Assembly (NCBI RefSeq): GCF_001642475.1
Contig: NW_019173974.1
Location: 186,001 to 250,000, forward strand
DNA length: 64,000 nucleotides
Direction: 5' to 3'
DNA from: Fonsecaea monophora
Taxonomy: Eukaryota > Ascomycota > Eurotiomycetes > Chaetothyriales > Herpotrichiellaceae
The notes under the pieces were generated by a model. It was given only the letters and a program-made list of their open reading frames with translations. It did no database searches and was not told the origin of the DNA. Position 1 is the stretch's first letter. Each line of letters starts with the position of its first letter. The translations under genes were made by a program, and so were the position numbers. Of this stretch, positions 54,720-64,000 are shown in pieces.

Positions 54720-56192
54720 TTAGAGAGAAAGAACATAGTCTGGGTGGCGCGATCCTAGCTGTGCCGCACTAACCCCTTCGTTGAGCCGATAGTCTCGACC
54801 GCCGCGAGCTCTCAACTTGTTCTCTGCATGATTCAACCACATCAACAGTACAGATAGTGCAACTACCATGACAGTCATAGCCAGTTCCACGCCATTAGCA
54901 ACATTGGTCTTTGCATTTGCGTAGGTGAAGGTCGAAATGATTCCGCCAGTCGTCCCTAGCGTCACGGCAAACGACATCCCGGTAGCACGGACATAGTGAG
55001 GCTGCAGATTACCGATCAGCCAGGATGTGGTCGAGTTGATGATCGGGTAGATCGAGCCCGCGACCAAGAAGAGCCCGAAGTATCTCACTGCGACACCCTT
55101 GCATGTCATCTGGATGATCCAGCCGATGATCTCAATACAGCACGGGCCAAGCACAAAAGGCCCGCGGATGTGAACGTGATCCGCCGCGATCGAGGTCATG
55201 AAGACACAAATGGTGCCGAATATGTACGGAGGCACGCTGAGAAGCTGAGACTGGATCGTGCTGTACCCAAAGCTTTTGATGATGGCGGGGGAGAAAAGGC
55301 TGTAGGCGTAGATGTTGCAATACGTTCCGATGCTAATAGTGGAAAGAAGGATTGTGTTCCAGTCCAGAAGCCCTAGTTTCACTGCTGCCCAGGTGAACTT
55401 CTCTTGTTCATGATTGACGTCGATGGTGCGGCTAATCTTTCCTGACCTGATTCTGGCCACCTCGCGCTCTTCTTCGGTCAAAAACCTGGATTGGCCTGGC
55501 ATGTTAGGTAGGATGAAAAAGCAGACAACCCCGACGATCATGGAGATGGCTCCTTCGATGAAGAAAATCCATGGCCAGTGCCTGTAAGATCCGACTTGAA
55601 TTTTTCCGAGACCAGACGCGAGTAGGCCACCGACTGCACCACTCAGGGGTGCAGCACAGTAGTAGACAGCCAGGCGTCGCTGTAAATGATCGGGTGGATA
55701 GAACATGCCCATGTAGATGGCGATACATGGGGTCAAGCCCCCTTCACAGAGCCCGAGAAGACACCGGACTGCATATAGTTGAGATGCAGTCTTGACGAAT
55801 CCGAGGCAGATGGTGCAAGTGCCAAACAAAAAGATGCTGATGCAGAGAAAGGGGCGAGGGCCGATGATCTTGAACACCAAGCCGGCCGGAAGGTCGACAA
55901 TCAAGTAACAGATGAAAAAGAGAGCCAACGCGACACTGTAGCTTTGGCCTTGCAGCTTGAGGTCGGCGTTCAATCCAGCAATGCTGGCGTTCCCAATACT
56001 AGCCCTGTCCATAAAGGAGAAGAAGTAGAGAAGAAACAAGCATGGGAGAATGCGGAAGTCGAATTTTCGGTTCAAGACCTTTTCAGTGGCAAGCTTTCCC
56101 TGCTCGTTCACTTCAGCAATGTCGAATTCGAGTTTCACCCCCTCCTCAATGTGTAGGGGAACTGCAGCCATTGTTTTCGCTTCGGACGACAT
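54720..56192 (-). CDS. MFS transporter, allantoate permease / anion:cation symporter type
   Basis: A single exon of 490 residues from the Met at 56192 (MSSEAKTMAAVPLH); a longer frame starts at 56279 but its first 29 residues look like leader. About 12 membrane helices. Signatures are FDFRILPCLFLLYFFSFMDRASIGNA (helix 1 with the family's D-R-x-x-I-G-N-A), RCLLGLCEGGLTPC, FFIEGAISMIVGVVCFFILP, TEEEREVARIR in the central loop and GYSTIQSQLLSVPPY. This is the Dal5-like family, which takes up organic anions such as allantoate, nicotinate-type and other carboxylates. Next to five catabolic-looking enzymes it is the likely uptake step. Divergent from the MDR gene. Confidence 0.92.
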   Translation of the reverse strand: MSSEAKTMAAVPLHIEEGVKLEFDIAEVNEQGKLATEKVLNRKFDFRILPCLFLLYFFSFMDRASIGNASIAGLNADLKLQGQSYSVALALFFICYLIVDLPAGLVFKIIGPRPFLCISIFLFGTCTICLGFVKTASQLYAVRCLLGLCEGGLTPCIAIYMGMFYPPDHLQRRLAVYYCAAPLSGAVGGLLASGLGKIQVGSYRHWPWIFFIEGAISMIVGVVCFFILPNMPGQSRFLTEEEREVARIRSGKISRTIDVNHEQEKFTWAAVKLGLLDWNTILLSTISIGTYCNIYAYSLFSPAIIKSFGYSTIQSQLLSVPPYIFGTICVFMTSIAADHVHIRGPFVLGPCCIEIIGWIIQMTCKGVAVRYFGLFLVAGSIYPIINSTTSWLIGNLQPHYVRATGMSFAVTLGTTGGIISTFTYANAKTNVANGVELAMTVMVVALSVLLMWLNHAENKLRARGGRDYRLNEGVSAAQLGSRHPDYVLSL

Positions 56193-57069
56193 CGTTGGAA
56201 AGGAGACAGAAAGGTAAGAGACTGAGCAAGTATCAGATATTGCAATGTCCTGATAGAAGAGAAGGCAGAAGGAAACCACAGCAGACTCTGGGGCAAGTTT
56301 TATAACTTTCCCAGGAGTCGTAGTGATTGATATCTCGTGAGTTACTTACCCAGGAAACGGACTTTTCTGTATAAGACAGGGTCGAATCCAATAAAGACGA
56401 ATGCATTAGCAGGAAGCTGGGGAACCATGACCCCAGATCCACCGGAGCGAGAACTCGGCCTTGGCTGAGCAAAGTTTGGCCCAGACGGCGCGCTTTCGGT
56501 ACTTTTGGCATGCGACGGGACCACATGGAAACTCCGCCATGGAGTTGCTGGTGAACTTAACTGACCTCGGGTCGGTGCTTTTTGCCCTCGAGAAGCCGAC
56601 CATGTATTCCAGAGTCCAGCTCATTCTCCTCCCGAGAGCGCCGAACCCTGTGTACGTCTAAGTACCTCGTTCAGTGCTGTCTTTCTCGTGCTGTGATTAT
56701 TCTCGGAGGACATGTTTGGCTAGAAAATATGCTGCCGGTCAGAAGCTTAGGGTTGCCCCTGTTTCTGCCGACTATTCGGGCAACCTCCCCATAGTGGCGG
56801 CAAATACCACTCGCGGGTTGCTTGTCAAAGGTGTGATGCTGGTCAGAGCGGGGACCACCGTTGTCACTTTGAAATGAAGAGGACAGTTTCCATCGATCAT
56901 TCTTTCTCGCGTTTCATAGCTTGAATTTAGATACCGTAAGTAAGCTGTACGGGAGTCATCAGCATACCCATCAAGTGTTCCTTCGTGGACTGTCGCGATT
57001 TCGCTTGATATAAGACGAGTGACGGACCAAGGTAACACTGATAGCTTGTTTGGATAGTTCATCCTCATA
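56193..57069. promoter_or_regulatory. Divergent promoter: MFS permease / MDR oxidoreductase
   Basis: 877 bases between two start codons. One CGG-N10-CGG direct repeat at 56443-56458 has the form bound by some Zn2Cys6 regulators, but one such match is expected by chance fairly often. Short frames here are unsupported. Confidence 0.45.
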
Positions 57070-58122
57070 ATGACGGTTCGCAAAACTGCCCAGTGGGTGA
57101 TTGACCCAAACAAGGGAATCGCAGCTCTTCAACTTCAGGAGAACGTTCCGCTGCCTGACTTGGGGGAGACTCAGTGTCTGGTTCGCATCGAAGCAGTTTC
57201 CTTAAATTACCGCGACATTGCCATTGCCCTGGGCCGATACACATTGCCGTTGGCAAAAAGCTTTGTTGCCTGCTCTGATGGCGCAGGAGAGATCGTTGCC
57301 ATTGGTTCTGGAGTGAAGCAATTCAAGCTGGGGAACAGGGTCTGCATGAACTTCATGCAAGACCTTCAGGATGGCATCGTGACACCTGAAATCCGGCAGA
57401 GCTCGTTGGGGAGTCAACGTGACGGTGTTCTGCGACAATACGGAGTATTTGAAGAGACGGGTCTTGTGTTGATGCCCAAAAACTTCTCATATATTGAAGG
57501 GTCCACCTTACCCTGCGCTGCCCTGACTGCCTGGAATTGTTTGTTCGGCCTCGAATCAAGGGCTCTCCAACCAGGGGATTTCCTACTCACGCAAGGAACC
57601 GGCGGTGTCTCGTTATTTGCGATCCAGCTCGCATTGGCCATTGGCGCGAAGGTCATCGCCACCACTTCGACCGCAGACAAGGCAGAGAAGCTCAAAGCAT
57701 TGGGCGTCCAACATGTCATCAATTACAGGTCCAACACTGACTGGGGAGAAATTGCAAGATCTCTGACTCGAGACGGGCTTGGCGTGCATCATGTCGTTGA
57801 AGTTGGCGGCGAAAATACAGTATCTCAGAGCTTGAAAGCCATTAGACCCGAGGGCGTCGTGTCTATGGTGGGGTTCCTCGGTGGAAGAGGGAATAGTGAA
57901 AGCCTACCCAACATCTCTTGGATACAGCGGCAACTCTGTATTGTCAGAGGGATGAATGTTGGTCCGAAGAGTATGTTTAATCAGATGAACACGTTCCTCG
58001 AAGAACACAACATCAAACCCATCGTCGCCGATCGAATATTCAAATTTGAAGAAGCGCCGGAAGCCTACAAAGAAATGGAGAGGCAGCATTTCTGGGGCAA
58101 GATTGTTATTCAGGTTCAATGA
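57070..58122 (+). CDS. Zinc-free MDR oxidoreductase (quinone oxidoreductase-like)
   Basis: A 350-residue single exon of the medium-chain dehydrogenase superfamily. The GroES-like N-terminal half (VSLNYRDIAIALGRY, SDGAGEIVAIGSGVKQFKLGNRV) lacks zinc ligands. The cofactor half has QGTGGVSLFAIQLALAIGAKVIATTST, an AxxGxxG-like NADPH motif, and VVEVGGENTVSQSLKAI. C-terminal FEEAPEAYKEMERQHFWGKIVIQ is the family's usual end. Such enzymes reduce quinones or enoyl double bonds. Convergent with the lyase gene (143 bases between stops). Confidence 0.9.
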   Translation: MTVRKTAQWVIDPNKGIAALQLQENVPLPDLGETQCLVRIEAVSLNYRDIAIALGRYTLPLAKSFVACSDGAGEIVAIGSGVKQFKLGNRVCMNFMQDLQDGIVTPEIRQSSLGSQRDGVLRQYGVFEETGLVLMPKNFSYIEGSTLPCAALTAWNCLFGLESRALQPGDFLLTQGTGGVSLFAIQLALAIGAKVIATTSTADKAEKLKALGVQHVINYRSNTDWGEIARSLTRDGLGVHHVVEVGGENTVSQSLKAIRPEGVVSMVGFLGGRGNSESLPNISWIQRQLCIVRGMNVGPKSMFNQMNTFLEEHNIKPIVADRIFKFEEAPEAYKEMERQHFWGKIVIQVQ

Positions 58123-58265
58123 ACTATCCACTCGAAGTATAATTTCAATCATGACTTGGAAAGGAGGGAGAGGAGGTACGCGAGTAAGAAGAACTTGTTG
58201 GCAGGAAGAGCCATGTATTTACTCTCTGTTATATCTATCACAGCAATAACATATGGGTTGTCGCT

Positions 58266-59210
58266 TCAAGCCCCTTCAACAAAAGATTTGCCTCCTGCTG
58301 CATTGTCAAAAGCCATACGCTCTTGAAGACCCAGAATATTGAATAGGTACTTGACACCTGCCCTCTTTCGAGTGTCGCTGGCAACTGGTCTTTGATTCTT
58401 CTTCAGTTCCCTCATCGCCTCTCCCACCATTTCCGTGACTGCGTCTAAAGCCACGGAAGGGAAGATCACAATCTTGAAGCCCAGCTTGTTGGCTTCCTGA
58501 ACACTGAGGTGGGGAGTGATACTTCCAGCCACCATGTTCAGAAGGACAGGCGTGGGAGCTAGGTCTTTGCAGACACGACTGCATTGTTCCATAGTAGTCA
58601 TGCCCTCCGGGAAAGCAACATCGGCGCCCGCCAAAACAGCATTTCGGAGACGTGAAACTGCAGCCTCATAGCCTAGTGATTGGATCGAGTCGGTACGTGC
58701 GATGAGAACAATGTCTGCTGAGCCTCCAGACACCTTGCGCATCTCATCACGGGCCAATACAGCTGCCCGGATCCGAGTCAAGTATGTTTCTTCATCCACC
58801 AGCTCTTTGTTTGCCAGATGCCCACAGCGCTTGTTCTGGACTTGGTCTTCAAGATGCATTGCCGCCACGCCAGCAGAGATATAGGCGCGGACCGTTCTGG
58901 CCACCATCAGAGGTCCGCCATAACCCGTGTCGGCGTCTGCAATAACGGGGACTGAACGGTCCAGTGAGGCAATCATTCCAGCATTTTCCACCATATCGTT
59001 CATTGTCGCAAGGCCGAGGTCTGGCTCACCCAGCCTGGATGCTGCGGTTCCGGCTCCGGTCATATAGAGCGCATCGAAGTCTTCTTTCAATGCCAGTCGG
59101 GCAGTGATGCCGTCGTATACCCCAGGACAAAATATGGTCTTGTCTTCTTGTAGGAGCTTTCGTAGTTTATGGGCAGCTGGCATACCCTGAGACTCAGAAA
59201 TAGACCCCAT
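58266..59210 (-). CDS. Isocitrate lyase/PEP mutase family lyase
   Basis: From the Met at 59210 (MGSISESQGMPAAHKLRKLL) 314 residues; an earlier in-frame Met at 59354 would add 48 residues that look untypical. TIM-barrel enzyme: FCPGVYDGITARLA, VPVIADADTGYGG (metal-binding Asp residues), HLEDQVQNKRCGHL (catalytic Cys about residue 129 in the KRCGH loop), LIARTDS and ADVAFPEGM. The Cys-bearing loop is the mark of C-C bond lyases (2-methylisocitrate, 2,3-dimethylmalate, oxaloacetate hydrolase) as opposed to phosphonomutases. Substrate not determinable by eye. It shares a divergent promoter with the cupin gene. Confidence 0.9.
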   Translation of the reverse strand: MGSISESQGMPAAHKLRKLLQEDKTIFCPGVYDGITARLALKEDFDALYMTGAGTAASRLGEPDLGLATMNDMVENAGMIASLDRSVPVIADADTGYGGPLMVARTVRAYISAGVAAMHLEDQVQNKRCGHLANKELVDEETYLTRIRAAVLARDEMRKVSGGSADIVLIARTDSIQSLGYEAAVSRLRNAVLAGADVAFPEGMTTMEQCSRVCKDLAPTPVLLNMVAGSITPHLSVQEANKLGFKIVIFPSVALDAVTEMVGEAMRELKKNQRPVASDTRKRAGVKYLFNILGLQERMAFDNAAGGKSFVEGA

Positions 59211-59634
59211 TGTCGTTGTTGCAAGAGCAGCTGCAATGGACAGCACGGATAGAGGAGACTGTATACTTGAACCCTTGTCTGAGACACTGCAATATGTTTC
59301 AACTATAAAGCACCTACAGATTTCGCCTAGGTTCCGACTTTTACTTCGTTCCAACAGAAGGTGGGACTAAAAAAGGCAGGGGAAATGAGGTTGGTGACCG
59401 ACACGTTAACAGGCCGAGAAGTCGGTGAAATTAGTCTGTGAGACGTGTGGTTAGTACATTGGAGAAGGTGAATGTCATGGATGTGAAAAGCAACTCATGG
59501 CATGGATTCTAGCTCGACGAACAGAAAATAGTACTGCAGTCGCGGCTTGACATAGAAAAGACACCTTGGGCGAACAGGAAAATCCACCCACTCTTCCCAC
59601 AACACCTCCAGAATTGTTTCACTACAGAAGAAAG
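59211..59634. promoter_or_regulatory. Divergent promoter: lyase / cupin
   Basis: 424 bases between two start codons (or 280-350 if the longer starts are used). No specific site recognised. Confidence 0.45.
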
Positions 59635-60280
59635 ATGGAACAATTGAATCATCTCCCTCCTACAAGAAGACTCGTCACAGGTCACGATCGAGATGGAAAG
59701 GCTATTTTCGAGTTCGATGATCTACTCACGCCCGTCAATCCAACTCCAAAAGGCGCGAGGTCCGATCCCTCCACACCTCAACCAGTTGGCGCCACACTGA
59801 TTCATCGTACTCGAGAATATCCGGTCAAAATCCAAGGTGGAAGAGAAGAGCTCACCGTGGACAATATACGTCGAGGCCAGGGCGAGAAGGGAATAGTCTG
59901 CCAGATTGTGGATGTTCCTCCCACTCCAGATGGCGCAAAACCATACTTGCACCGCAACGAGAGTCTCGACTACGGTGTGGTGCTGAAGGGGTCACTACAG
60001 TTACTCTTGGACGACGGAGCTGTCGAGACTTTGAGAGAGGGAGACGTGTATATTCAAAAGTAAGTGTGACTGATGGTGTTTATGGCCCATCAGCCCCCCC
60101 AGTATTGAAGAGCGCCACTGTTGCTGACCAAACCATTACAGAGGAACATTCCATGCCTGGATGAATAACTCCGATGACTATTGCCGTTTTCTGACTGTCG
60201 TCATCCCATCTCAGAAGGTCAAAGTGGAAGCGACAGGAGAGCTTCTGGAAGTCACGAAAATACCAGGATTGAGTGACTGA
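59635..60280 (+). CDS. Cupin-domain protein, two exons
   Basis: Exons 59635-60059 and 60142-60280 give 187 residues. The start is the first ATG in frame; codons upstream to 59566 are also open, so a spliced 5' extension is possible. N-terminal RRLVTGHDRDGKAIFEFDD is common in fungal single-domain cupins. The cupin core is YLHRNESLDYGVVLKGSLQLLLDDG (His and Glu metal ligands), EGDVYIQ across the intron to KGTFHAWMNNSDDYCRF (second His), ending LEVTKIPGLSD. The function of this type is undefined; many bind Mn or Fe and act as dioxygenases, isomerases or decarboxylases. Confidence 0.88.
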
Positions 60281-60913
60281 TACATTGTAAAGAGTGTCGG
60301 GAAGCTAGAAGGTGACAAGCCTGGAAGAGCAGATATGATTGTGTGCATCAATGGCGTAATGACGAACCTATACAAGGGACGATGCCCATGTTACAGAATT
60401 TGACGTAGCATTGCGAGATACGAGCTGTGAACAATCCCTCCCCCCATTTCAGCCTGGCCTGGAATGGTACCGGCCTTTCTTCAGGGTCTCAGTCCGCGTC
60501 ACAGAGAGTAGTGATTAGTGAGAACAAGCGATATTGATAGATGGTCTCCGCAGTCCCAAGGACTGGCCGAGTTTTCGGACAGTCTAAATTGCGAGTCCTA
60601 CGCCCACATGGAATTGATGAACCATATCGTACTGAACTTGCTACATCGCACGGAGCAACGGTGCTGCGAGTTGTCGGCTTTGCAGGATGCCACGGCCTCG
60701 CAGGGATGATCTGCCGGTCAAACATACCATGACATTCCATACTGTGAGGTTTGACACAGGAACTATACCCTGCGCGTTTCTCATATTCACTGACTTTTAG
60801 GGATTATAAGGAGCAATGCCTACCTGACCTCTTTGCCTCAAATATCGGACTCGACTACCTAGCTATACCAAACTCCAAATATTCACGGTATCATCTCGAA
60901 CCTATTCAACAAG
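60281..60913. promoter_or_regulatory. Intergenic, promoter of the 2OG oxygenase
   Basis: About 630 bases between two plus-strand genes. A long pyrimidine/A-rich leader lies just before the start at 60914. No other features. Confidence 0.45.
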
Positions 60914-62026
60914 ATGATCTCAAAGACATTACCTGAAGTGGACCACTTTGTCCCTGTTGAGCCAACCAAAGAGAAGCTCGACTATGCCGACCTCGATATC
61001 TTAGATTTCTCACTCTACAAAGACACTCCCGCCGACAAAAAGGAACTTGCAAAACAAGTCCACAAGGCCATGACCTCCCATGGATTCTTCGTAATCGTCA
61101 ACCATGGAATCAGTGAAGAAACTATTGAACGCATCGTCGATATTGGCCACACCATTCTGTCACGCACCCCCCAAGAGGAGAAAGAAAGACTCAGAGCAGA
61201 TCTCACTGGGAAAGGAGAATATCCTGGGTTCAAACCTCGCGGGATGTGGAAGACACTCGGGGGTACCCCGGACAGGATCGAACAGTTCAACGTGCACAGG
61301 GATATGACAACCCACGAACAGCCCAAGACATTGGAGCCATACCGCGAAGAGGTCCAAGAATTCATCGACACAGTCCACAAAGATATCCTCTACAAGATTC
61401 TGAGACTCTTCGCCATCTCCCTCGAGATTGGAGACGAGGAATTCTTCGTCAAGGCTCACAGCTACGACAAGCATGACGAATCCTGGTTTCGCTGGATGGA
61501 GTACTATGACATTCCAGCCGAAGGGGGTGCAGACGAGAAGAAGCTATGGCTTGGTGGTCATCAAGACTTGACCTCCATTTCACTCCTGTTCAGTCAACCA
61601 ATGGCGACTCTACAGGTCCGGGACTATGGCGATGAATCACAATGGAAGTTTATCCCTCATATTCCTGGCGCCATCATCGTGAATGCAGGCGAGCCGATGA
61701 TGTGGTGGACGGGAAACTACTACAAAGCGGCCGTTCATCGAGTGGTTGAGCCCCCCACTGACCAGAGAAACCATGATCGCAGCAGTGTCTTCTACTTCGT
61801 TGTTCCCAATGATGAGGTGGTCATCAATACACTTCTCGAAGAGAGTCCTGTTCTGCAACGCCATGGAGTACGGAAGTGGTTTAAGGACGGAGAGGCGCCC
61901 ACGAGCAGTGAATGGGTGCACAACCGCATCAAGGCCAACCTGACAGCACATGTTGTAGCAAAGCATGGTGAAGGGAAAACCAGTGTTCAGAAGATTGGGA
62001 CGGTGACCACAACGTGGTACAAATGA
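60914..62026 (+). CDS. 2-oxoglutarate/Fe(II)-dependent oxygenase
   Basis: A 370-residue single exon, isopenicillin-N-synthase/gibberellin-oxidase type. The N-terminal DIOX_N region contains LDILDFSLYK and AMTSHGFFVIVNHGI. The iron site is GGHQDLTSISLL (His216, Asp218) and AAVHRVV (His275). The 2OG anchor Arg is in RSSVFYFV. The PRGMWKT segment and the WWTGNYYKAAVHRV context fit hydroxylases acting on small carboxylic acids or secondary metabolites. It would add oxygen to the cluster substrate. Convergent with the MmgE/PrpD gene. Confidence 0.92.
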   Translation: MISKTLPEVDHFVPVEPTKEKLDYADLDILDFSLYKDTPADKKELAKQVHKAMTSHGFFVIVNHGISEETIERIVDIGHTILSRTPQEEKERLRADLTGKGEYPGFKPRGMWKTLGGTPDRIEQFNVHRDMTTHEQPKTLEPYREEVQEFIDTVHKDILYKILRLFAISLEIGDEEFFVKAHSYDKHDESWFRWMEYYDIPAEGGADEKKLWLGGHQDLTSISLLFSQPMATLQVRDYGDESQWKFIPHIPGAIIVNAGEPMMWWTGNYYKAAVHRVVEPPTDQRNHDRSSVFYFVVPNDEVVINTLLEESPVLQRHGVRKWFKDGEAPTSSEWVHNRIKANLTAHVVAKHGEGKTSVQKIGTVTTTWYK

Positions 62027-62453
62027 GTGATTACCACAGTCAGAATGCAGTCAAATTGGGTCAAGTTTTGTAAATAGTTGTTTACCGATAACAACTCTTT
62101 TGTCGATCAATAGTTTCCTATTGCAACCAAATGCTGTAAGGTTCCTAAATCGGACGCTCACAAGTACTGTGGCTACCCCATCTCAGTAGGATCTTACATC
62201 ATGGAGAGCGAAATCGGTTCAGAGCCAAGGACGCCAGGCCCATCAAATACCTCATGGTTCATGAAGTTGATAGGAATGGAGCCTGTTCTTCATGGTTGCT
62301 CATACCATTGTCAAGGAATGAAAGATCGTTCTCCAAAGATACGGATTTCCAGCTCTCTACCGAGTAACATTACGGTGATATAACGGTATCTGCTTCACTT
62401 CAAGCGAGAATTCTAAGTACAGGAATCGGACACGAATCGGGATTGGACTTGGT
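62027..62453. other. Intergenic, convergent 3' flanks
   Basis: About 430 A/T-rich bases, no supportable frame. Confidence 0.5.
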
Positions 62454-63940
62454 CTAGACCACGAGCAGCTTGCGTCCGGCATCAGTAACATTCCCTAGAT
62501 CTCGACACCGATCGGCCAACGTCTGCGCTCTCTCCGCCGGCAAGAATGGAGAAATCTCTTCAAGAAACCTCCTCGTAACTGCCGGTCCGTCCAACCAGGG
62601 CACATCCGGTGCCGCCTCGGTGATCACAGTGCCGTCCCTGAAGAAAATCTCAATTTTGGCGGGTTGCAAGCCCTCTTCGTAGCTCTTTTCGAATTCTGGG
62701 TTTGTAGACACGGACATTTTGCCCATGAGGGAATTGACCACTGGGTCGTCGACGCATGTTGACGTACCATCGTCGAAGCGCCCAAAGACGAGGCCTGCGG
62801 CGACGCCAAACTGTATACTAAGTTTCCCGCTGGATTTGCTGGGGAGTGGCCCGGCGTCATCGCACCCAGGGTAAGCGAGTGCACCGGGGGTTGTGGTGAT
62901 GTGAATCTTGGAGATCTCATCTGCATTCGCGGTTTTGGCCTGGAAGTCCTTGTGCATCTTTATAGCAATGGCGGTGGAGGCCTGCGTGAAGTTGCAGCAG
63001 GATACAGGCTTGAAATGGGTTTCGAGGATCCCTCTACCTAGGGGAGAGGTTTCAATCCAGCTTCTGAACCGACCAGAGGCGTTCGAATCGACCCCGAGAG
63101 CGTCAAAGTAGCCATCCTTGCCCTCGAGGACGACATCACTCACAGGGAACTCGTTCCGGCCAAGGTCGTAGCTGGTGATGGCTGCTGCACTTGCTGACCC
63201 ATTATGAATATGGATTTCTCTGCCTCCCGTATGTGCCCATGCGTTAATACCACATACCATGTTGATTGCCAAACACAAAATCCGCATGGCTGCCTCATCA
63301 TGCTCAGGTGGACTGCCTGCAATGAGAGCTCCCGCCGCAGCGAACGAGCCGACCAGAGCAGTGCTGCGAAAGTGAGTATTGAACTGCCCTCCTCCTCGAA
63401 TGGAATATCCTAGCGCTGCCCCGACATCGTACCCTCCCACGATTGCCCGAATGAGTTGCTCACCCGTCCAACCATCGCGTTGGGCAATGGCTAAGCTGGC
63501 AGCAATGACCATAGAGCTCATGTGCGAGCATGAGTCAAGGTGCATATCATCACGAACTGTGCTGTTGCCCCAGATCTGTCAGTGTTTTTCTCTGGAGAAG
63601 CTTCGGCAATCCGATATGGGACTGATAACAGTGGAACACGTAAAGAGACATCTCACCTGTTTGAAAGGGCGGCGTGGATGAAAGCGGCTGTTTCAGCAGA
63701 CATTGCTTTGTCACTGCCGAAGACAAATGCTTCGGGGTTACCAGCATGAAGCTGTGCGTACTTGAGCAAAGGCGGCCCGAGATCACCACCAAGTCCAGCC
63801 TGACAAGCTCCAAGGAAGTCTAGGAGACATTGAGACACCTTGTCTCTTACTTCCTCCGACAGCTCCTCCGAGGAGACTTGTGTAAGCCGTTCCGCCGCGA
63901 GCCGGGTCAACGGTTGTCCTTTGTTAGGTTGCGAAATCAT
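62454..63940 (-). CDS. MmgE/PrpD-family protein (2-methylcitrate dehydratase-like), two exons
   Basis: Exons (minus) 63940-63657 and 63561-62454 give 463 residues, the usual length. Start MISQPNKGQPLTRLAAERL, then SQCLLDFLGACQAGLGG and SAETAAFIHAALSN, spliced to STVRDDMHLDSCSHMSSMVIAASLAIAQR, AIVGGYDVGAALGYSIRG and THFRSTALVGSFAAAGAL, all standard for the MmgE/PrpD helical domain, with PVSCCNFTQASTAIAI and GKLSIQFGVAAGLVFG in the second half. Known members are 2-methylcitrate dehydratase and cis-aconitate decarboxylase. Next to an isocitrate-lyase-type enzyme it suggests a tricarboxylate or dicarboxylate route. The promoter runs to the window edge (63941-64000). Confidence 0.9.
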
Positions 63941-64000
63941 GACATATACCTATGGCTACAGGAGAAGCCTCAATTGGGAACTCGTGTAAATCTTTGTTGA

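Noticed and set aside
56443..56458. CGG-N10-CGG direct repeat as a cluster regulator site
   Set aside because: A single match with no second copy in the other cluster promoter; chance is likely.
1..64000. CRISPR arrays, rRNA or tRNA genes
   Set aside because: No regularly spaced repeats were seen and no tRNA-like A/B-box cloverleaf was noticed by eye; a tRNAscan run would be decisive.

Overview
The window looks like nuclear DNA of a filamentous ascomycete (Pezizomycotina, probably Eurotiomycetes; the class is an inference from protein content, not a search). Genes are mostly 1-3 kb with short introns carrying fungal GT...CTGAC/CTAAC...AG signals. Conserved eukaryotic genes (POL2, NOP58, CCT6, TAF12, V-ATPase subunit e, COX20) lie next to fungus-specific ones. 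Exon models were built by hand from splice signals and from continuity of conserved motifs, and all multi-exon models close in frame.

Region 1 (1-36.8 kb) is a dense block of housekeeping and regulatory genes: a large protein-kinase-like protein, a CobW/ZNG1-type zinc GTPase with an unusual GC-AG intron, a MOB-family protein whose N-terminus lies in a different frame, V-ATPase subunit e, a Gvp36-like BAR protein, a DUF8035-type charged protein, TAF12, DNA polymerase epsilon catalytic subunit, COX20, a small nuclear-type protein, NOP58, CCT6, a CaM kinase, a RAD51-family paralog and a short-chain dehydrogenase. Several pairs share divergent promoters (zinc GTPase/MOB, POL2/COX20, NOP58/CCT6); the POL2/COX20 promoter has an ACGCGT box.

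Region 2 (36.9-54.2 kb) is accessory and decaying. It holds a small hydrophilic protein, a pseudogene of a large 'ipa'-type fungal protein, a nine-exon sugar/polyol transporter, a zinc alcohol dehydrogenase, a broken FAD amine oxidase, a complete but inactivated Tc1/mariner element, one apparently intact alpha/beta hydrolase, and relics of a PAF-acetylhydrolase-like enzyme and an amidohydrolase. The Tc1 element keeps its full reading frame and DD34E triad but carries 14 nonsense codons, all TAG or TAA. Both mismatches between its terminal repeats are CpA/TpA-type transitions. This is the expected mark of repeat-induced point mutation (RIP).

Region 3 (54.7-63.9 kb) is a compact, apparently intact set of metabolic genes: an allantoate-permease-type MFS transporter, a quinone-oxidoreductase-type MDR, an isocitrate-lyase/PEP-mutase family lyase, a cupin, a 2-oxoglutarate/Fe(II) oxygenase and an MmgE/PrpD dehydratase-family enzyme. 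Uptake, oxidation, dehydration and C-C cleavage steps together suggest a carboxylic-acid catabolic cluster of unknown substrate. It may continue past the right edge. No tRNA, rRNA or CRISPR array was seen.
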